Shown: one piece after another, positions 36,566 through 49,500 of the stretch
Layout of the letters: each line of letters begins with the position of its first letter
Position numbering within the stretch: position 1 is the first letter of the stretch
Source: Psilocybe azurescens
Lineage: Eukaryota; Basidiomycota; Agaricomycetes; Agaricales; Agrocybaceae
Length of the DNA stretch: 64,000 nucleotides
Direction of reading: 5' to 3'
NCBI GenBank assembly: GCA_023853785.1
Contig: JAJIRX010000489.1
Location: 124,001-188,000, forward strand
The notes under the pieces: model-generated
Database searches by the model: none
Told to the model about the DNA's origin: nothing
Seen by the model: only the letters and a program-made list of their open reading frames with translations
Translations under genes and position numbers: made by a program

Positions 36566-37058
36566 ATGCCTATTCACATCGAAAAACTCAAGGTTCGGCC
36601 GCGTAAAGGTATATATTAACTTACGTTGGATATTCAAAATGTTGTTCAAGATTTGGAATAAATAGCTGCTCAGGCTGCAGTGTGCTCGCCTCAGCTCGCC
36701 TCCATGCTTGCCTGCTGGGCGGCCCACAGCGACCTGCATTCGGTTGGACCTTGTCAAGAACACGCGCAGACCCTTTACAACTGTATGCGAAGGACGGTGA
36801 ATAATTCTGCGCCCTTTACTTCCTGCTCACAATCTGACGTACTGTTTCAACCATTGCTTCTTGCTCCCTTACCTGCGCCTTCCCTACTTTCTGCCCCACA
36901 TTTCATGGCTATTCACGCGTCCACACCTCGCACCCAATATGAAACATCCTGTCTGCTCATTCTGTCCAATACATTCAAACCTCCAGCCAATGCCCAAGAA
37001 ATCACATAAGCCCACCATCAATTACCACCTTGCGAGATTGGGGAAGTCGATCCAATAA
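36566..37058 (+). CDS. MRP10: Mitochondrial small ribosomal subunit protein mS37 (Mrp10)
   Basis: Twin CX9C protein of the mitoribosome, imported by the Mia40 pathway. Exon 1 (36566-36608) codes MPIHIEKLKVRPRK. Exon 2 has CSPQLASMLAC and CQEHAQTLYNC, both exact CX9C motifs. A longer intron (about 180 nt) precedes exon 3, PMPKKSHKPTINYHLARLGK, the conserved Mrp10 end (NYHxARL). Total about 78 residues. No single ORF spans it, so automated callers can miss it. Splice phases are consistent throughout. Confidence 0.87.
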
Positions 37059-37764
37059 TACCTACCAGTTCTTGTTCCTTTTCACTCTATCTAATAATCT
37101 ACCGGGTATCCTTTTCGCGTGTGTCTTACGCTGCCATGAAACGAGCAATAGCCCTTTCCACTCGCTAAGTGCTACTTTTAAGGTACTTTTCGCTCGGGTT
37201 TGTCCCTACTCCCGGCTTATCCCTCTTGTCTACACTGCTCATTATCGCTTGATCCTTATTTGTGACTACTAATTTTAACAGTGTGGTACTGCTGCTTACT
37301 GATGCAGGTTTTCAAGTATCTTACAGGGTATTTTTATCTCAACTTGGCTGGCCATCGGCGGAAGAAATCAAACTTTCGGATACACGCTTTACAATTCTGC
37401 ATGCTTCAAGGACCCGACTCGGTTAGCCAACAATAGCCTGCCCGTATCCTTGCTACGCCTGTCTACTTCATATCTTCATAGTTCATGCCCTTAAACTGTG
37501 CCCAATCAGTTGCAGCAGTCCCTTCACGACTGATACTATGCTTGTTCTGGCACACTTTAGGTTATTTGCAGGTAGACCTACACGTGTCTAAACATTGTGT
37601 ATGACATTCTTCTAACTTGCCTATCCCTCGTGTATGCGGGCATGCACAATCACGTCCTTCTATGCCCCCACCAAGAGTTTGTTTATAACGTTGATACCAG
37701 GATTGACCTGTCCTCCCTTTTCCAAACTTTTTGCGAGGGCGGGTGTTGCAGAGACTTGACCCTT
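37059..37764. other. Intergenic, promoter region of the first NYN gene
   Basis: Pyrimidine-rich tracts, no recognised coding content. It may carry a long 5' UTR of the NYN gene. Confidence 0.4.
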
Positions 37765-39792
37765 ATGACGACACAACGCTATGATCAGGAAGATATCTCA
37801 ATCTTTTGGGACTTTGGTTCGTATATGCTACCATCTGGTGCTATCTCTACCTGTCTTATGCATATGTGTTGTTGCTTTCAGACACCACACACCAGACTAG
37901 CGCTAGCGGTGCGGTCTCGACTTACGATCTTGTGAAAAACATACGAGCGGCCATTGCTCCTTTCGGACCCATAAAATCTTTCCGCGCATATTCTGACTTC
38001 TCGGGCGTCTCAATGCCGCCTAGATCCCCAAACATTCGATCCGAACTCTCATCGTCGGGGGTATCTTTGGTGGATTGTCCAGGCGATGGTCGAAAGGATC
38101 TTAGCACGAAAATACTGTTAGGTGTGTCTTTTCCACATTCCGTATCCATGCTGTCCTAATGAATATATTTTGTTCCTTTTGTTTAGTGGACATTCTTATC
38201 AACGCATGGGATCACACGCCGCCCTACACATTCTTGATTATCACTGGAGATCGTGATTTAGCATACGCAGTATCCATGCTACGTACGCGCAGGTATCGAG
38301 TCATCATTATATGTCCTACCTCAACGCATCTAGATCTGACTGCCCAAGCTTCGGCGCAGTTGGATTGGAGTCGGGTGGCACTTGGAATGGTCGGTGGTCC
38401 TACAGAACCTCCCGAGCATCCCCTACCGCCCAAAGAACCTCCGACATCCTATGGGATGCGACGTCAATCTGAAGCTACAAATGACACCCGGTACACGTCT
38501 GCAACCCGAAACTCGGCGTCTAGGGACCGTGGAATGGTTCAGTCAGGAGCAAAGCCTGCCCCAGAGCCTCCGATGGCAGAACATAATGGCCCACTGCGCG
38601 GGCGTCGGAATTCTCTATTCTCGTCGTACGATGCGCGCAAATACAGTGTTTTCGGTGATTCAGATCGGGACTATCCCGCAGCCAATGTCGGCATTGGGAC
38701 ATTTGGCCTCGGAGACGGACCACTGTTCCCTCGAACACGGTCTCAAGGGGGCGAACAATCCAGAGCCGACTCCGCACCTCCAAATATCCAATATTCGACC
38801 AACCCGCCAACGCCTCTTGCGGCTACTCTTCCCCTCTCTTCGTCGATCAAAGGGAAACAGAAGGACGCCCAGATCTACGCGCCAGAAAATATATTTCCAC
38901 TGATTCCTCTAGAATTCCCGCAGAATGTTCCGTATTCGGGCTCGATATTCGAGCCGTTTGGAAGTTCTGACCCTTTCCAGTTGTCCAAGTCCCCTCCGCG
39001 CCTGGCTACAGATAAACCTGCAGCACCCCCAACATGTCACCTTCCTCCGTCAAATCGGATTCGGCCACAAGATTTTCTGCATTTCACACGGAGGTGTCCA
39101 CAGCACCCACGTCGGCCGAGCCTCCCTCTCTCGCTGACAAGAGTGATCTCACGATCAAACCTCTGTCGAGCCCGAAAAAGGATAGTCCAAAGCCAAAGCT
39201 CTCACCTCCACTGATCGATGGTGTTGTGCCTTCGTCGCGTCAAAACTCCGAGACCGCAAACTCTGCGACTGGGAGCGCGACTGCGTCCAAGATTGATGAG
39301 TACACCAAGGAGTCCAAAGCTGCGAGTCCACTGATACACGAGCTCTCCGCTAAACCTGGACAATCTGCCAGTCCCAGTGCTAAGCCCTCAGAAAGTACCC
39401 CCGTTGCGAAAACTCCTAAAGCTTCTCCGCCGCCTGTAGCGCCCGCCTCTAAACCGCCTCCACCTCCAAAAACTCCAGTCCCTCCGCAGAGATCCAGGGC
39501 CAACACGATGACCACGCCTATACCTGTCTCTGCTCCCAGCACACCAGAAGTACCCGCAGCATACGCTATCTTAGCGCGGACACTGCGAGAGGTGCGAAAG
39601 AGCCACCCTCACGGAGTTCCCAAAAGTCAACTGGGGGCCGCTCTCCTCAAGAGGGACGCGAATATCTACAATCGGGTTGGATTTTCTAAGTTTGGGAAAT
39701 ACATCGCAGCCGCTACTGCTGCGGGCGTGGTGTTTGAGAGGGCGAGCGTAAAGGGCGAACCATGCATCGACCTTCACTCGTCGTATGCTTGA
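37765..39792 (+). CDS. NYN-domain RNase-like protein with OST-HTH-like C-terminus, copy 1 (frame broken once)
   Basis: PIN/NYN nuclease-fold protein. Exon 1 ends ISIFWDF, the first acidic strand. Exon 2 has IRAAIAPFGPIKSFRAYSDF and LSSSGVSLVDCPGDGRKD. The second acidic motif is LIITGDRDLAYAVSMLR, followed by RYRVIIICP. A long disordered Ser/Pro region leads to a C-terminal helical domain (LARTLREVRKSHPHGVPKSQLG, then FSKFGKYIAAATAAGVV) like OST-HTH/LOTUS. Where copy 2 has YENC right after the first Asp, this copy reads FDTT, so an active-site position may be lost. The frame breaks at the C run 39026-39030; one more C links the NYN half to the C-terminal half. MARF1/limkain-type proteins share this architecture; targets are unknown. 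Confidence 0.78.
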
Positions 39793-40420
39793 GCTCATGG
39801 CGTATGTGGTATTGTAATCAGGCCGTTTCCCCGCCGTTAGGCTTTCTTTTCTTAGTATTTGAATGTTTCTTGATTGTGCCCATCAGTCTATATCTTTATA
39901 TTGCCTCAGATGCTTCGACATGGAGTAAGCCTCATTTCTAGCAATTTACCACCAGATATATAGATTCGATTCACCGTTGACATATAAGTGAGTTAGTTCC
40001 AATTTCGATGTTTGCGAATGGGCGCTTATGACCACGCGCAAGCTCAGCGCCAAGATACCAGCTATGGAATGCTGCCAGAATGGTAGGTATCAGGAAAACT
40101 TCACATAACATGAGTTTCTACATCGTCTGAGACTGAGTAGGCTTCTACTGGAAACTGCACTTGCATACAATCGTGAGGTAAGTACGTCGAAAGTAGATCA
40201 CCGGTTATCCACTCGTTCCGCACGTGTCTATTAATGGAACACTCAGGGCCTTACCTTCATTGGCCATGCCATTCGTATGCCATTACCAGCAGACTCCGAG
40301 CCTTTCCACGTCTGTTTTGCTTCTTGTATATGTACCTCCAAGAGGACCATCCTTATCAATATTTCCACATTCGTTCTATCTCTTAAATAACCAAATTCAC
40401 TCGTATTCGACATACTCACC
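39793..40420. other. Spacer between tandem NYN genes
   Basis: Holds the 3' flank of copy 1 and promoter of copy 2. No gene seen. Confidence 0.45.
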
Positions 40421-41849
40421 ATGGAAAATGTTGCTATATTTTGGGACTATGGTATGTTGCGCATACACCAGTAACTATGCCCACTAAGTGACCAACATTT
40501 GTTTTAGAAAACTGCCCGGTCCCCTCAAATGCATCCGGCTACGCAATTGTAGGCCATCTTAGAACCGTAGCTGAGCCATATGGAAGTGTCAGATCGCTGA
40601 AAGCATATCTTGAAGTTACCGAGCAAACACCCTTTAAAACTTTGCTCATGCGTTCTGAACTCCAATCCTCGGGGGTATCACTAGTGGACTGCCCACATAA
40701 TGGTAGGAAAGATGTCGCGGACAAGATGATAATCGGTAAGTCAAGGACTCAGGCAGTCGCTTTATTTGCATGCAACTCATACTTTTAACACTATAAGTCG
40801 ATATGCTCGCTCATGCCCTCGACAACCCGGCACCGTCCACTATCATCTTGATTACGGGTGATCGCGATTTCGCGTATGCAATGTCCATTCTTAGACTTCG
40901 ACGCTACCGCTTGGTATTGGTCACTTTACCCAATGCACATGTGAGCCTTACAGCTCAAGCCACCGTCTGCTTGAGATGGCACGACATAATGATGTCAGTC
41001 CCAAACGACACACCTTCGAATGTGTTTGGGCAGGTCCCGTCGCCTCCTTCACAAGTTTATCCTGCCGAAACAGTCACCAATTCACCCTGTGATACATATA
41101 ACAGGCTGAGGACAGACCATTATAAACAATTCGACGCCGTGCAAACCCCTCGTTCTGAAATTCACAACCCGTTGCCTGCCGATTCATATGCGCCGGAGCT
41201 GACGAATTCCTCTGAACAACAATGGCCCACCGTGCGCGACTTTTTTGGACATCGTCAGTACCCTTTCAACATGAGCTCGACTTTATCGCAGAGTAGTAAT
41301 CCAACCGTTTCATATGGGTGCCAAAGCGAATCTATCGTTCCAATCACAGATTCTTTGTACACGAAGCCGTCGAACAAACCTTTTGTTGCGCTGGCGGAAA
41401 TCAAGGCTTCTAATTCCTTCCCTGGACCGTCGAGAACCTTATCTTCGTCTGATCCTCATGAAAATGTTGCTCTGACAAGAACGGATGAACCCGTCAAACC
41501 ACTTTATAATGAACCGCCACTAGTTTCACTACCTCCCGGTTCTACCTTTCAACCAAGTCCGCCGCCCACTACAGAAATTAGTGAATGTGCCTTGCCGGTG
41601 CCTGTCGTACCTGTTCACTTCAAGGTCCTAGTTCGGTGCCTCCAGAACTATCGACTAAAGGGCAACTTTCGGCCATTGCGTTCAATCATTGCACCCGAGG
41701 TAGCGAAAAGCGGCGTGTTCAAGAAAGCGGGAGTTGACAGATTCAAGCAATACACCATGATTGCTGTAGAATTGGGAATAGTCGAACTTGGAGGTACAGA
41801 AGGCGACGCATGGATATTTCTCAAACCACAGTGGATCGACGCCAAATAG
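40421..41849 (+). CDS. NYN-domain RNase-like protein with OST-HTH-like C-terminus, copy 2
   Basis: Paralogue of the upstream gene on the same strand. Exon 1 is MENVAIFWDY, spliced to ENCPVPSNASGYAIVGHLR, giving the intact NYN acidic motif D-Y-E-N. RSLKAYLEVTEQ and LQSSGVSLVDCPHNGRKD follow, then LITGDRDFAYAMSILRLRRY. The linker is Ser/Pro rich and shorter than in copy 1. The end (VPVHFKVLVRCLQNYRLKGN, FKKAGVDRFKQYTMIAVELG) aligns with the C-terminal domain of copy 1. Intron positions match those in copy 1, supporting tandem duplication. No frame break. Likely an RNA-binding or RNA-cleaving protein. Confidence 0.84.
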
Positions 41850-41907
41850 GTATTACTCACAGAAAAGGCCACCAAAAATGCATGTTTGTATATGTACCCC
41901 TAAGTAA

Positions 41908-43180
41908 TCAATCTAGTGATGTCCAGACCTTGGCTATATCGTCGATGTCCTCCAGATCCTGGACGAGCTCTTGCACCTGTTCTTCCAGCTCTGAATCAGC
42001 CAGCGTATTATCAACTGGAACGTATGTTAATTCGGCCGATTGTATCGTAGCGTTGATTTCGTCTTTTGACTGTTCGATAAGCCCCTGCAATGCCGCCAAT
42101 TGTGAAGGGTCGCAGTATACCTGAGAATTAATGACATGGTTTGGTTATTAGGCGTACAGAATAAACAATGAGAACTAACCCGAAAAGTGACGGTGACGCG
42201 CTCTGGGTCAGAAGGTGAACGGTCATCTTTTATGTCCTTGACATCACTTGCTATCATGAGTTCCTCAAACTTGCTGAATTCTCCTGTCTTGTCAACTACG
42301 TTCACTGTCACGCAGCCTACACGGTCAAACATGAAATTAACAGGTGTCATGTGTGCACTATTTTCAAAATATTCAGCGTCCTTCAAAGCGAAAAATCTTT
42401 AACAGGAATGCGACGAACCCGTGGGAGGTGAGAATCTCCCGAACATTGTGAATCGTACGATTAATGTTGTCGGTTACACATTCTCTGTAGAATAAATCAA
42501 CGACAATTCGGGAGGGCGATGGTAATGCACAGGACTTGCATGATAATCCCAACCGACTTGAAAGCAAGCGCCTCATATACCACCCGTTCTCCCGTGTGCT
42601 CTTTACTTCGTGCGCACTGCAACAGAGGCACCATTCATCAAAAGAAACCTCAGATGTAGAAGGCCAAGAGGACTTTACATTTGCCAAAGCCTTTTCTATG
42701 TTATCTTTGGGGACACCCTGTTCTCTAGCCTTCTTCAGTGTCGTTGCAAGCATTGCATTCTTCTCTGGGTCAAGTGAGCCACCAACTGCAGAATACAGAA
42801 CACGTTTGCCGCTGTTAAACTGTGTTTCTCCACCATCTCGATCCGAGTGCATAAGGCTGACCTTTAACAGCGTTAGAAATTTCCTGACGGTCCAATGTAA
42901 GTTGCAATGTTATAGTACAGACAGCCCAGTCCTACTCGGTTCATTCTAGTATACAGAACGCTCTTTTGTGCGTCATTGGCGCCCTTTTATCCTTGATTTT
43001 AGACCACTGTTACATTCATTATTGTGCACGTCAGTCATTTCGTTTAAAGTGACTACATGTTCAAGCACACGACTGTGTCAAGGAGCATACTTTGTTGTGA
43101 CCAGACCGTAGCGCGTGATAAGTGAGAAAAGAACGTGTCAAAGAGAGTGAACGTGGAGAGCGAACGAGAAGTGTGAACAT
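41908..43180 (-). CDS. TACO1: Mitochondrial TACO1/YebC-family translation factor (frame broken once)
   Basis: YebC/TACO1 proteins assist mitochondrial translation (COX1 in animals; polyproline stalls). Exon 1 (from 43180) codes MFTLLVRSPRSLSLTRSFLT..., an Arg/Ser-rich mitochondrial presequence ending SGHNK. Exon 2 opens WSKIKDKRG, the YebC signature W(A/S)KIKHKKG. Further exons give EISNAVK, GGSLDPEKNAMLATTLKKAR, GVPKDNIEKALAN, TDNINRTIHNVREILTSHG and a C-terminus ending IDDIAKVWTSLD. The frame breaks beside the C run 42982-42984: one more G in the gene yields GANDAQKSVLYTR instead of an early stop. It is convergent with the second NYN gene, 58 bp apart. Confidence 0.87.
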
Positions 43181-43232
43181 GACCTCGACGAACCTGCCAC
43201 CCGAGTTGTCCGACGGGACAGATTATTTCGAG

Positions 43233-43621
43233 TTATGCCGGCCCGGGTACCCCAGGCCCAGAATTGGCTGCTGAAGGATTCTCTAGCTGTCGTTTGGCTA
43301 TCGTCGTTCCAAATCTAGCAGGTATTTCAGGACTAAGTAATCTTAGGAGCTCTTGAAAGCCAATTGCTATGAGGGAATTTCCAATCAGCAAAGTTTCAAC
43401 CTTGCAACTTGCGTGTAACGTATTTAAGGCATCCAAAACGCATCCCAGTGGCAACTTACATGTAAGTTGATAACTGAGAGAATAGAAAACTTGTTGTCAC
43501 GACCGAGTTTTTCAAGGGTTTTACGATCGTTATAATTCATGATAGTATGTACTATGTTAGTTGTAGTAGATGTAAGCTGGTAGACACAATTACAAAGATT
43601 CCTTTGGCGATAAAAAAGCAA
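43233..43621 (-). pseudogene. Possible gene fragment, unknown
   Basis: Two overlapping open stretches (from 43621 and from 43454) can be joined to read MNYNDRKTLEKLGRDNKFSI and VSCHWDAFWMPLGCVLDALN, then LLRLLSPEIPARFG. Protein-like, faintly reminiscent of degenerate F-box/LRR hypotheticals, but no family is recognised and no complete gene is visible. It could be a remnant or a short orphan gene upstream of TACO1. Confidence 0.22.
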
Positions 43622-43763
43622 ATCGTTATCTGTTCTACCATCCGGAGGTCATTGACCAAATAGTTAAGATCTTGGACAGCCAACGTAGTATATTTAAGTT
43701 TCGCTCCGCCAGAAGGGGTATGAGAGTCGCAAGTGTTGAGGTTTTTGAGGGTATATGGAGGAA

Positions 43764-46533
43764 TTAGAGAACGCGATGCAGTCCAGTCTCCGCAGCCTTC
43801 ACGGCACCCGCCAAATCGACATGGAAGAAGGGTGTATCACTCGAGATGACATCGACAAATCCGTCTTTTGCCGAGGATGAAAGTGATCCCGAGCGACCCT
43901 TTTAATAGACTCGATGTCTTCCCTCTCCTTGCTGAACCGCGGCAGTTCTTCGGCACCATCGCGATATGGGACGACAGCGGCGATATCGTGTGTCTTTGAG
44001 GCAGAGATGCCTGTCCCGAATCCACCAGCAATGAGAGCACGGCGGATCCAGGGAGAAAGAACAGTAGCAAAGTGGAACTGAAGGTACGGTTGTCAGTGAT
44101 CAATGCAGGTCAGGTTCCAGCAAACACCGCACCTCTACTGGGTGGTCGGCCCATTTTTCTACTTCGGTGCGGGTATCGATTAGCGCCTGTGTGGCTGTGG
44201 TATCAATGTGGGATCTGTTCATAGTCGATGGTCAGATATGAAGAGAAAAGGTCATCGGCATTTGTCACTCACACTGTCGAGAAATCTAGAACGATAGCGT
44301 GCAAGATTGGCTTCTTTTCGTTTTCCGCTTGATCACTTTCAGCTCCATGGCGGCTAGGACCTGGGTCGTTCCATGGTCTTTCGCTGAGGCTGACATTGGT
44401 CATGTCTCGCCCTCGCCTCATATTTTCTTTGACATAGTCAACAAGCGCGGAGTTGACGATGGAGGAGTTGGGATACAGATAACTCTCTTCAAATCGATAA
44501 ATAAGAACACCAGGAGAAGGAGGGGTGACCTTGATATCGGGGCTGACGATTCCACCCTTTGTTAGAGGCAAGAAAATTTCCCGAGTAGCCTGGTCTTCTG
44601 AATTGCTATCGCGGATTGTGACTTTCCCCAAGAACGACCCGCGTGGGTGAGCAATGCGAACCAAGAGCAAGAATAGTGATGCCGCAATTGAGGTGTAGAT
44701 ACCATTTTCGATTGATGAGAAAATTGTAACGAGGACGGCAGCAAACCAGATGACCCATTCTAGAGGAGAGACGCGCCAATATGAATAGACCTGGGGAATG
44801 GGTAAGATGAGGGATTGTTTTAAAGGACTAGAGTTTCGACATGCTTACCTGGGACGGCGAGGCTACAAGATCGGCCACAGCGTGGATGATGATGGCAGAC
44901 AATCCGGCGGTAGGAATCCAGAAGAAAGCATCGGTCAAGCCATAGAGAGCAGTAATGACAATGATCGCGGTAAGAATACCGGCGGCTGGAGTGCGAACAC
45001 CTGACTTCGACTTGAGGGCTGAGCGGGAGAAAGAACCGGTAGCAGGGTAAGCACCGAAGCAGCTTCCAACAGTGTTTGTGACGCCGATCGCAATGAGCTC
45101 CTGGTTAGGATTGATTTTATAACCATTAAGTCTTCCGAAAGCTAAAACGCTTATTAGCAACGCGTAGAACTTTTAATTTGAAAACTTACATTTTGAGATG
45201 GCAATGTGCTCGAGTAGGAGAATGATGGTCGCGACCGGAAGTTCGGGAGCCATGGCTGCGAGGAGGCGGTCGTCGATTGTGGGCCGTTTGATATGCTTGA
45301 AGCCAGGAGGGACTGTTTGCAAGATTTTGATTGGGTACTTGCCCGCTTTAGTCTTTCTGTGGCGGCAATACAACCAAGCAGCAAGAGTCAAGACGATGAT
45401 AACAAAGGCATTTCTCAGCACGCTGATGAAGAAAAAAGACGAGCTGAAAAAAGTTTAGATTATAGAATCATACAGTACTTCAAAACCATACCTCTCCGGG
45501 GGTACTTTTTGCCCATGTATACGCAGAAGTAGCGGATAGCGTAAAGACTGAAAAGACCAGTAAGACCAAAGGCTGCATCAATTTTGGTAATTGGCAATCC
45601 CTTCAACGTATTGATAATGACTTTGTAGGTGGCAGCGCGTGTACTATTAAAAATGGTCAACGATAAAGTGCAAGGGGGGAAATGGTGCACTCACTCGAAA
45701 CCAGTGATCCCCATTAATCCGGGCACTTGGCCAGCTGCAATACTGATAGCGGAACCGGTCATAAAGCCACTGACAGCTGGTGCAGAGATGAATTCGACAA
45801 GCCACCCGAGGCGAAGAAGGCCAATGCCCAGGACAATAAATCCAGTGATAAGTGCCAACAAAGTTGCAATCGTAGGTCCGTCCCATTGACCAGGATCGCG
45901 GGCCTGGACGTGCTTGATGACTTGCGACACAGTAAGAGACATGACGGCGACGGGTCCAATGGAGACATCCTTTGACGTGGCAAAGAACTAGATTTGAAGA
46001 TTAAGTCAAATGTTATAAGTTCGATGAAACTAGCAAGTCTCGTACGCAGTAGATAAGAACTCCAACAAATGACGAATACAGGCCATACTCCGCAGGTAAA
46101 GTAGCGATCTTCAGAAAATTCAACTGACAGTACTTGAAACAGACAGTAGAGAGGCTTACAAGAGCATACGACATACCCTGCGGCACGACCACCATGCCGA
46201 CGGTCAAGCCAGCAATAATATCACCAGTGAGCCATCCGAGATCTAGTCGAAGGAAAGATTAGATGGCTTTCGCTTCTGGAGGAAGAACTACGCACTGTAT
46301 TTTCCAATCCATGTCAGAATGGGGAATAGACTGATCACGTAGTTCTTAACCTGGAAGCAGAGAGAAGCAGTCTTAGCACAAACTAGGACTCCTGAAGAAC
46401 CGAGTTTTCTTACGTGTCGACCGGGATCTGTGAATATTTGAGTAACGAAGTCGACACTCGAAGCAACGGGGACAACAGTCTCTGGATAGCCAATAACACG
46501 TTTACCAAAACGTTTGGCCGCTGCTTTAGACAT
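43764..46533 (-). CDS. SUL1: Sulfate permease, SLC26/SulP family with STAS domain (frame broken once)
   Basis: Plasma-membrane sulfate-proton symporter. The start MSKAAAKRFGKRV (46533) precedes the SulP core: LGWLTGDIIAGLTVGMVVVP, LPAEYGLYSSFVGVLIY, DVSIGPVAVMSLTVS, LVEFISAPAVSGFMTGSAIS, then GCFGAYPATGSFSRSALKSKSG-type signature and WIPTAGLSAIIIHAVADL. A cytosolic STAS domain follows (GVLIYRFEESYLYPNSSIV, then ILHAIVLDFSTV and HIDTTATQALID). The frame breaks at the T run 43900-43903; one extra base joins REDIESIKK to GFVDVISSDTPFFHVDLAGA, the conserved fungal Sul C-terminus. The alternative reading ends earlier in unconserved sequence. At least ten introns. Length about 740 residues if joined. 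Confidence 0.9.
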
Positions 46534-49500
46534 TGTGGGGGCTACTGGCGAAGCAACGCACAACGGCAGAAGCGTGGTAACAGAACGGTAGACTTTATAG
46601 TAACGTCCGATGGTGGTGGAAATCTATCGCCCGATCTGATTCGGCCTGTTGGAGCTAAACACCGCGCAGATTGAATTGTCCCTGGAATATAGACCAAAAT
46701 TTTTGAGCAAGCGGATCCGATGAAATGTAACTGGAAGCGACATACAAACCTGTTCTTGACGGTGGCCAGTCAGGGAGGGAGAACAGGGGAGAATGTATGC
46801 GTATGTGCCGACTTCCTGCATTTGAGTTTATTGAGGAGGCATGGAATCTGTGATCCTCGCGTCAAATGGCGCTAAGTGACTTCGTCAAGTGCACGAAATC
46901 AGATGAGCACCAGTGTTGCCATTACTGACCAGAATGGCGCCATCCGAATATGTAATTTTAGGTCCCGCCACCGACCGCGAATAGTCCATGAGTTACCAAA
47001 AAGGAAGGCCCTCACACTGACCTCCCAGGCACAACAATTCTATATTTATCGTTCGAAAGGTTTGAAATGCCTTATGTTGATTTGATATTTCTGTTTGGCA
47101 TATTTATGTTCTCAATGGTAGGCCGTATCTATTGTACCTACAGGTACAGCTGTGCTGCGTAAAATTTCACCTGCCATTCGGTTCTCAGGATGTATTCCCA
47201 AAGGCGTCATTCACCACTCATATGTTGTCGGTGCCACAGGTGACAGCGCAGCGCCAGTTTCTTGATGAGCGATAAAATCGGTTTCGACTCAGGCATGTGT
47301 AGATAGTACATTCAACGATAGCCAAGAAGTTACAAGAAGCCATCTCCTGCTACCTCCCGGACTCAACTTCAAATGTCCAATCGAGGTATCCCAAGACGCA
47401 CAAGAGGATATCGCCAGGTGGTACTAGAAAAGACTACAAAGCGGATATATTTGCGACCGACTACATCTTCCTCGTGGCTACTGATCTCTACTGATTGTCT
47501 ATTTTAGTCCAGCCATTTCAACATCTCAACTATTCCATCTACACCAGCCTACATCTTCGCTTTTCAAATATCTGCCAAGTAGCATGAAGTCTCGGCACAC
47601 CTCTAATGATTTCACTATTTGAGAATAATAGAGTCAGGTGAAATTCTTGAAAATTGGATTTTTTCACTATTCATACATGCGATAGTTAGAAGTTTTATTC
47701 ACGAGTGAGGTATTTCAGGCATCCGAGTCCCTGCCACTCGTTCCCGAACTGCTCCTAGTAGATTTCAATACTTTCACACAATTACCTACTCTGCGCCATT
47801 TCGTGTGCTCTGACTGAAGGGATACATTAATCAGCGCATGGCTCAAAGCCGCAATTCTCTAATCCCAGCTCTGCGGTGTGTATTCATGCAATCTGATCAT
47901 TGAGCAAGGCCACAGCTGCAGTGGTGATAAAATACCGGCATTCTCACAGTGGGCAAAAATGTCCCCATACGTACGCGATTGTTTGATTAGTTATACTCCG
48001 TATGTAGTATTTTCCAATGCTTTATCAAGCTGACCTTAAAATCTCTGAAAGTGCTGTCACCAACAGGGAGTGATGAGCAAAAAGCAGGTGACTTTATACC
48101 ACCGTGGTGCAATAAAGAGAACTACTATCCCTTACCAGTTCTTCATTTTGAGATCGCTGATTGGCTGATGATGACAAATAGATAGGAGGCCTTTTCTCCT
48201 CCTCATTCAGTTTCCCTCAATGTGCTTTGTTTTTCCTCAATTAAAATTTACATTCATTGATAATAGGACTATATAAGTGTATATACACAATTTTGTGGCG
48301 ATAGTACAGTGGCGCATTTGCCACCCCACCTACATGTTTCACCCCTGACCCTGAATCAAAAGCGACCTGAAATAACCCGAGAGGGAACCTCATCGCGACC
48401 CAGATAATAGCATAATAGATAAATTGATTGCAATCCGAACTAGTTTTTTCGAGATAAACTGCTGTGAGTACAGTTTATGACAGCCCCAAATTACTTTATC
48501 GTTCCGAGTCTGTTGGCGCCAATATTCAAGGGATTAATCTATTTGGAAACCCCCCTTCTCAAGAGAAATCCGGGTTGTCCATTCATAAGGCATTTTTGTG
48601 CGTTTGAGGTCCGACAATCGCCGATAGTTGCCGTTCTGCCATCGCTAAACCTTAAGCCATAACGTTTAACTTTGAATAGACACGACATTCGTTACGGTTT
48701 CCTGTCACCAACTCGTTTTCGGTGACGACGACATTCATGACGCCAGTACGGGACTCACTGAAGGACCGTTCAAAGAATTTCTTGAATCAGATAGACAGAT
48801 ATCAAACCTTCAATTAGCGTGTCTGTTTACTGATAGCTACTGCCTACAGAATCCACTTTTTAGAGAGTCAAACTGCAATAAGTACGTGCCTACAGGTCAC
48901 AAACCAGTCAGCTGCGATACAAAGGCATCGGGGTATAGTATAACCCGCCTCTCGATGAACTCACACATTTTCTGGCCAGAACAGCACCGCGTGCCAATTC
49001 AGAAGAAATGATCCTTGCGCCTCCGTCTCTCGGCCTACCTTCGATCGCCCCCGTTATACATGTTTCACAGTGTCTATCTTTTAACAAGAAACAGTGGAAA
49101 GCAAAAGAGGCGATGTAGATGACCGCCTCAGGCCAACTGTCAACCTCAAACAACACAGGTCCGAAAATGAAACTCGTACCCAGTGTCGCTCTTTAAATAT
49201 TCTCCGTTCATTTTGGACCCCCAACTGTGCATGCCGGAGCGGCAAAATGACCATTCATAGCAACCACTCATGGGTTTCTCTTGGAAAGGGGGTTTCTAAG
49301 TCGATTAATCCATGCTCCAAGATTTCCCCGCTGTGGTCATACATGATCGTCCATGGTGGTGTTTCGTCCCGGCGTATATGTACACAGGAAAAATTCTCCC
49401 ATTGCATATAGGTAGACTATTCTATATATAAGCAGCTTCCGAGTTACAAGGAATGTTAAACCTGGAATCAATTAGATAACAGGATAGGGACTTCAGGGGT

